The notes under the pieces are model-generated. The model was not told where the DNA came from. It saw only the letters and a list, made by a program, of their open reading frames with translations, and did no database searches. A program made the position numbers and the translations under genes. Of a stretch of DNA of 5,971 nucleotides, positions 5,871 to 5,971 are shown piece by piece (positions within the stretch are counted from its first letter, which is position 1; each line of letters starts with the position of its first letter). Origin of the DNA: Candidatus Rokuibacteriota bacterium (GTDB taxonomy: Bacteria > Methylomirabilota > Methylomirabilia > Rokubacteriales > CSP1-6); NCBI GenBank assembly GCA_003220195.1, contig QHRT01000262.1:1-5971 (forward strand), read 5' to 3'.

Positions 5871-5971
5871 ATGATGGTTGCCCCCAGTGGGCCGGATCTT
5901 CGGATGTTCGTCTTGGACGCGATGCAGGATGACATCGAAGACTTGGCGTCCGTCATGCGATATCTGGTCGA
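5871..5971 (+). CDS. Unidentified protein, 3'-partial at the window edge
   Basis: The frame is open from ATG 5871 to the last base (33 full codons). It starts MMVAPSGPDLRMFVLDAM and continues with an acidic, helix-prone stretch (QDDIEDLASVMRYLV). I do not recognise a family from this length. Support for a real gene is contextual: a promoter-like pair at the expected distance, GGAG upstream, and an uninterrupted frame. It follows the broken hydrolase but appears to have its own promoter. Confidence 0.45.
   Translation, partial: MMVAPSGPDLRMFVLDAMQDDIEDLASVMRYLV

Noticed and set aside
5820..5880. tRNA-like look (CTTATAAGC resembling an anticodon loop, TTCGAAT resembling a T loop)
   Set aside because: The anticodon and T stems do not pair, and the 53-61 G-C pair is missing. 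No acceptor stem was found.
4847..5956. Long - strand open frame (369 codons) across the HIT-like and hydrolase genes
   Set aside because: Antisense shadow of two recognisable + strand genes.
1..5971. CRISPR array, rRNA, insertion sequence or transposase gene
   Set aside because: No regularly spaced short repeats, rRNA-like sequence or transposase motifs were seen on either strand.

Overview
The window comes from a high-GC, GC-codon-biased bacterium. The gene mix (type IV pilus/type II secretion ATPase, a form II CoxL-like molybdenum hydroxylase, a GHKL ATPase, a HIT-like protein and an alpha/beta hydrolase) would suit a soil or sediment lineage such as Acidobacteriota (Vicinamibacteria) or Rokubacteria. 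That placement is a guess from gene style, not from a marker gene.

Layout. (1) 2-970, + strand: C-terminal half of a GspE/PilB-type ATPase, cut by the left edge. (2) 971-3289, - strand: a complete CoxL/xanthine-dehydrogenase-type molybdopterin subunit, convergent with the ATPase and with its stop codon directly abutting the ATPase stop. (3) 3290-3491: a divergent intergenic region with a possible 10-codon leader ORF. (4) 3492-5767, + strand: a tight cluster of a GHKL (Hsp90/MutL/MORC-fold) ATPase, a small Cys/His-rich HIT-like protein, and an alpha/beta hydrolase that stops immediately after its nucleophile elbow. (5) 5768-5870: a short spacer with a good sigma70-like promoter. (6) 5871 to the right edge: the first 33 codons of an unidentified gene.

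The most striking feature is in the first two genes. A block of 247 bp (280-526) is an exact inverted copy of 1148-1394. In the molybdenum hydroxylase this block is native, encoding part of its cofactor-binding domain. In the ATPase it is foreign: it replaces the conserved few residues (normally ALTG) between the Walker B region and the HLVFSTLH His box with 78 in-frame residues of the hydroxylase. Short homologies lie at both junctions. The result is either a very recent template-switch or conversion event, or an amplification/assembly chimera. An ATPase with this interruption is unlikely to work normally.

The GHKL ATPase, HIT-like and hydrolase genes look co-transcribed (ATGA overlap or near-overlap, then a 3-nt gap). 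Their joint role is unknown. The hydroxylase has no visible small (FeS) or medium (FAD) subunit next to it here.
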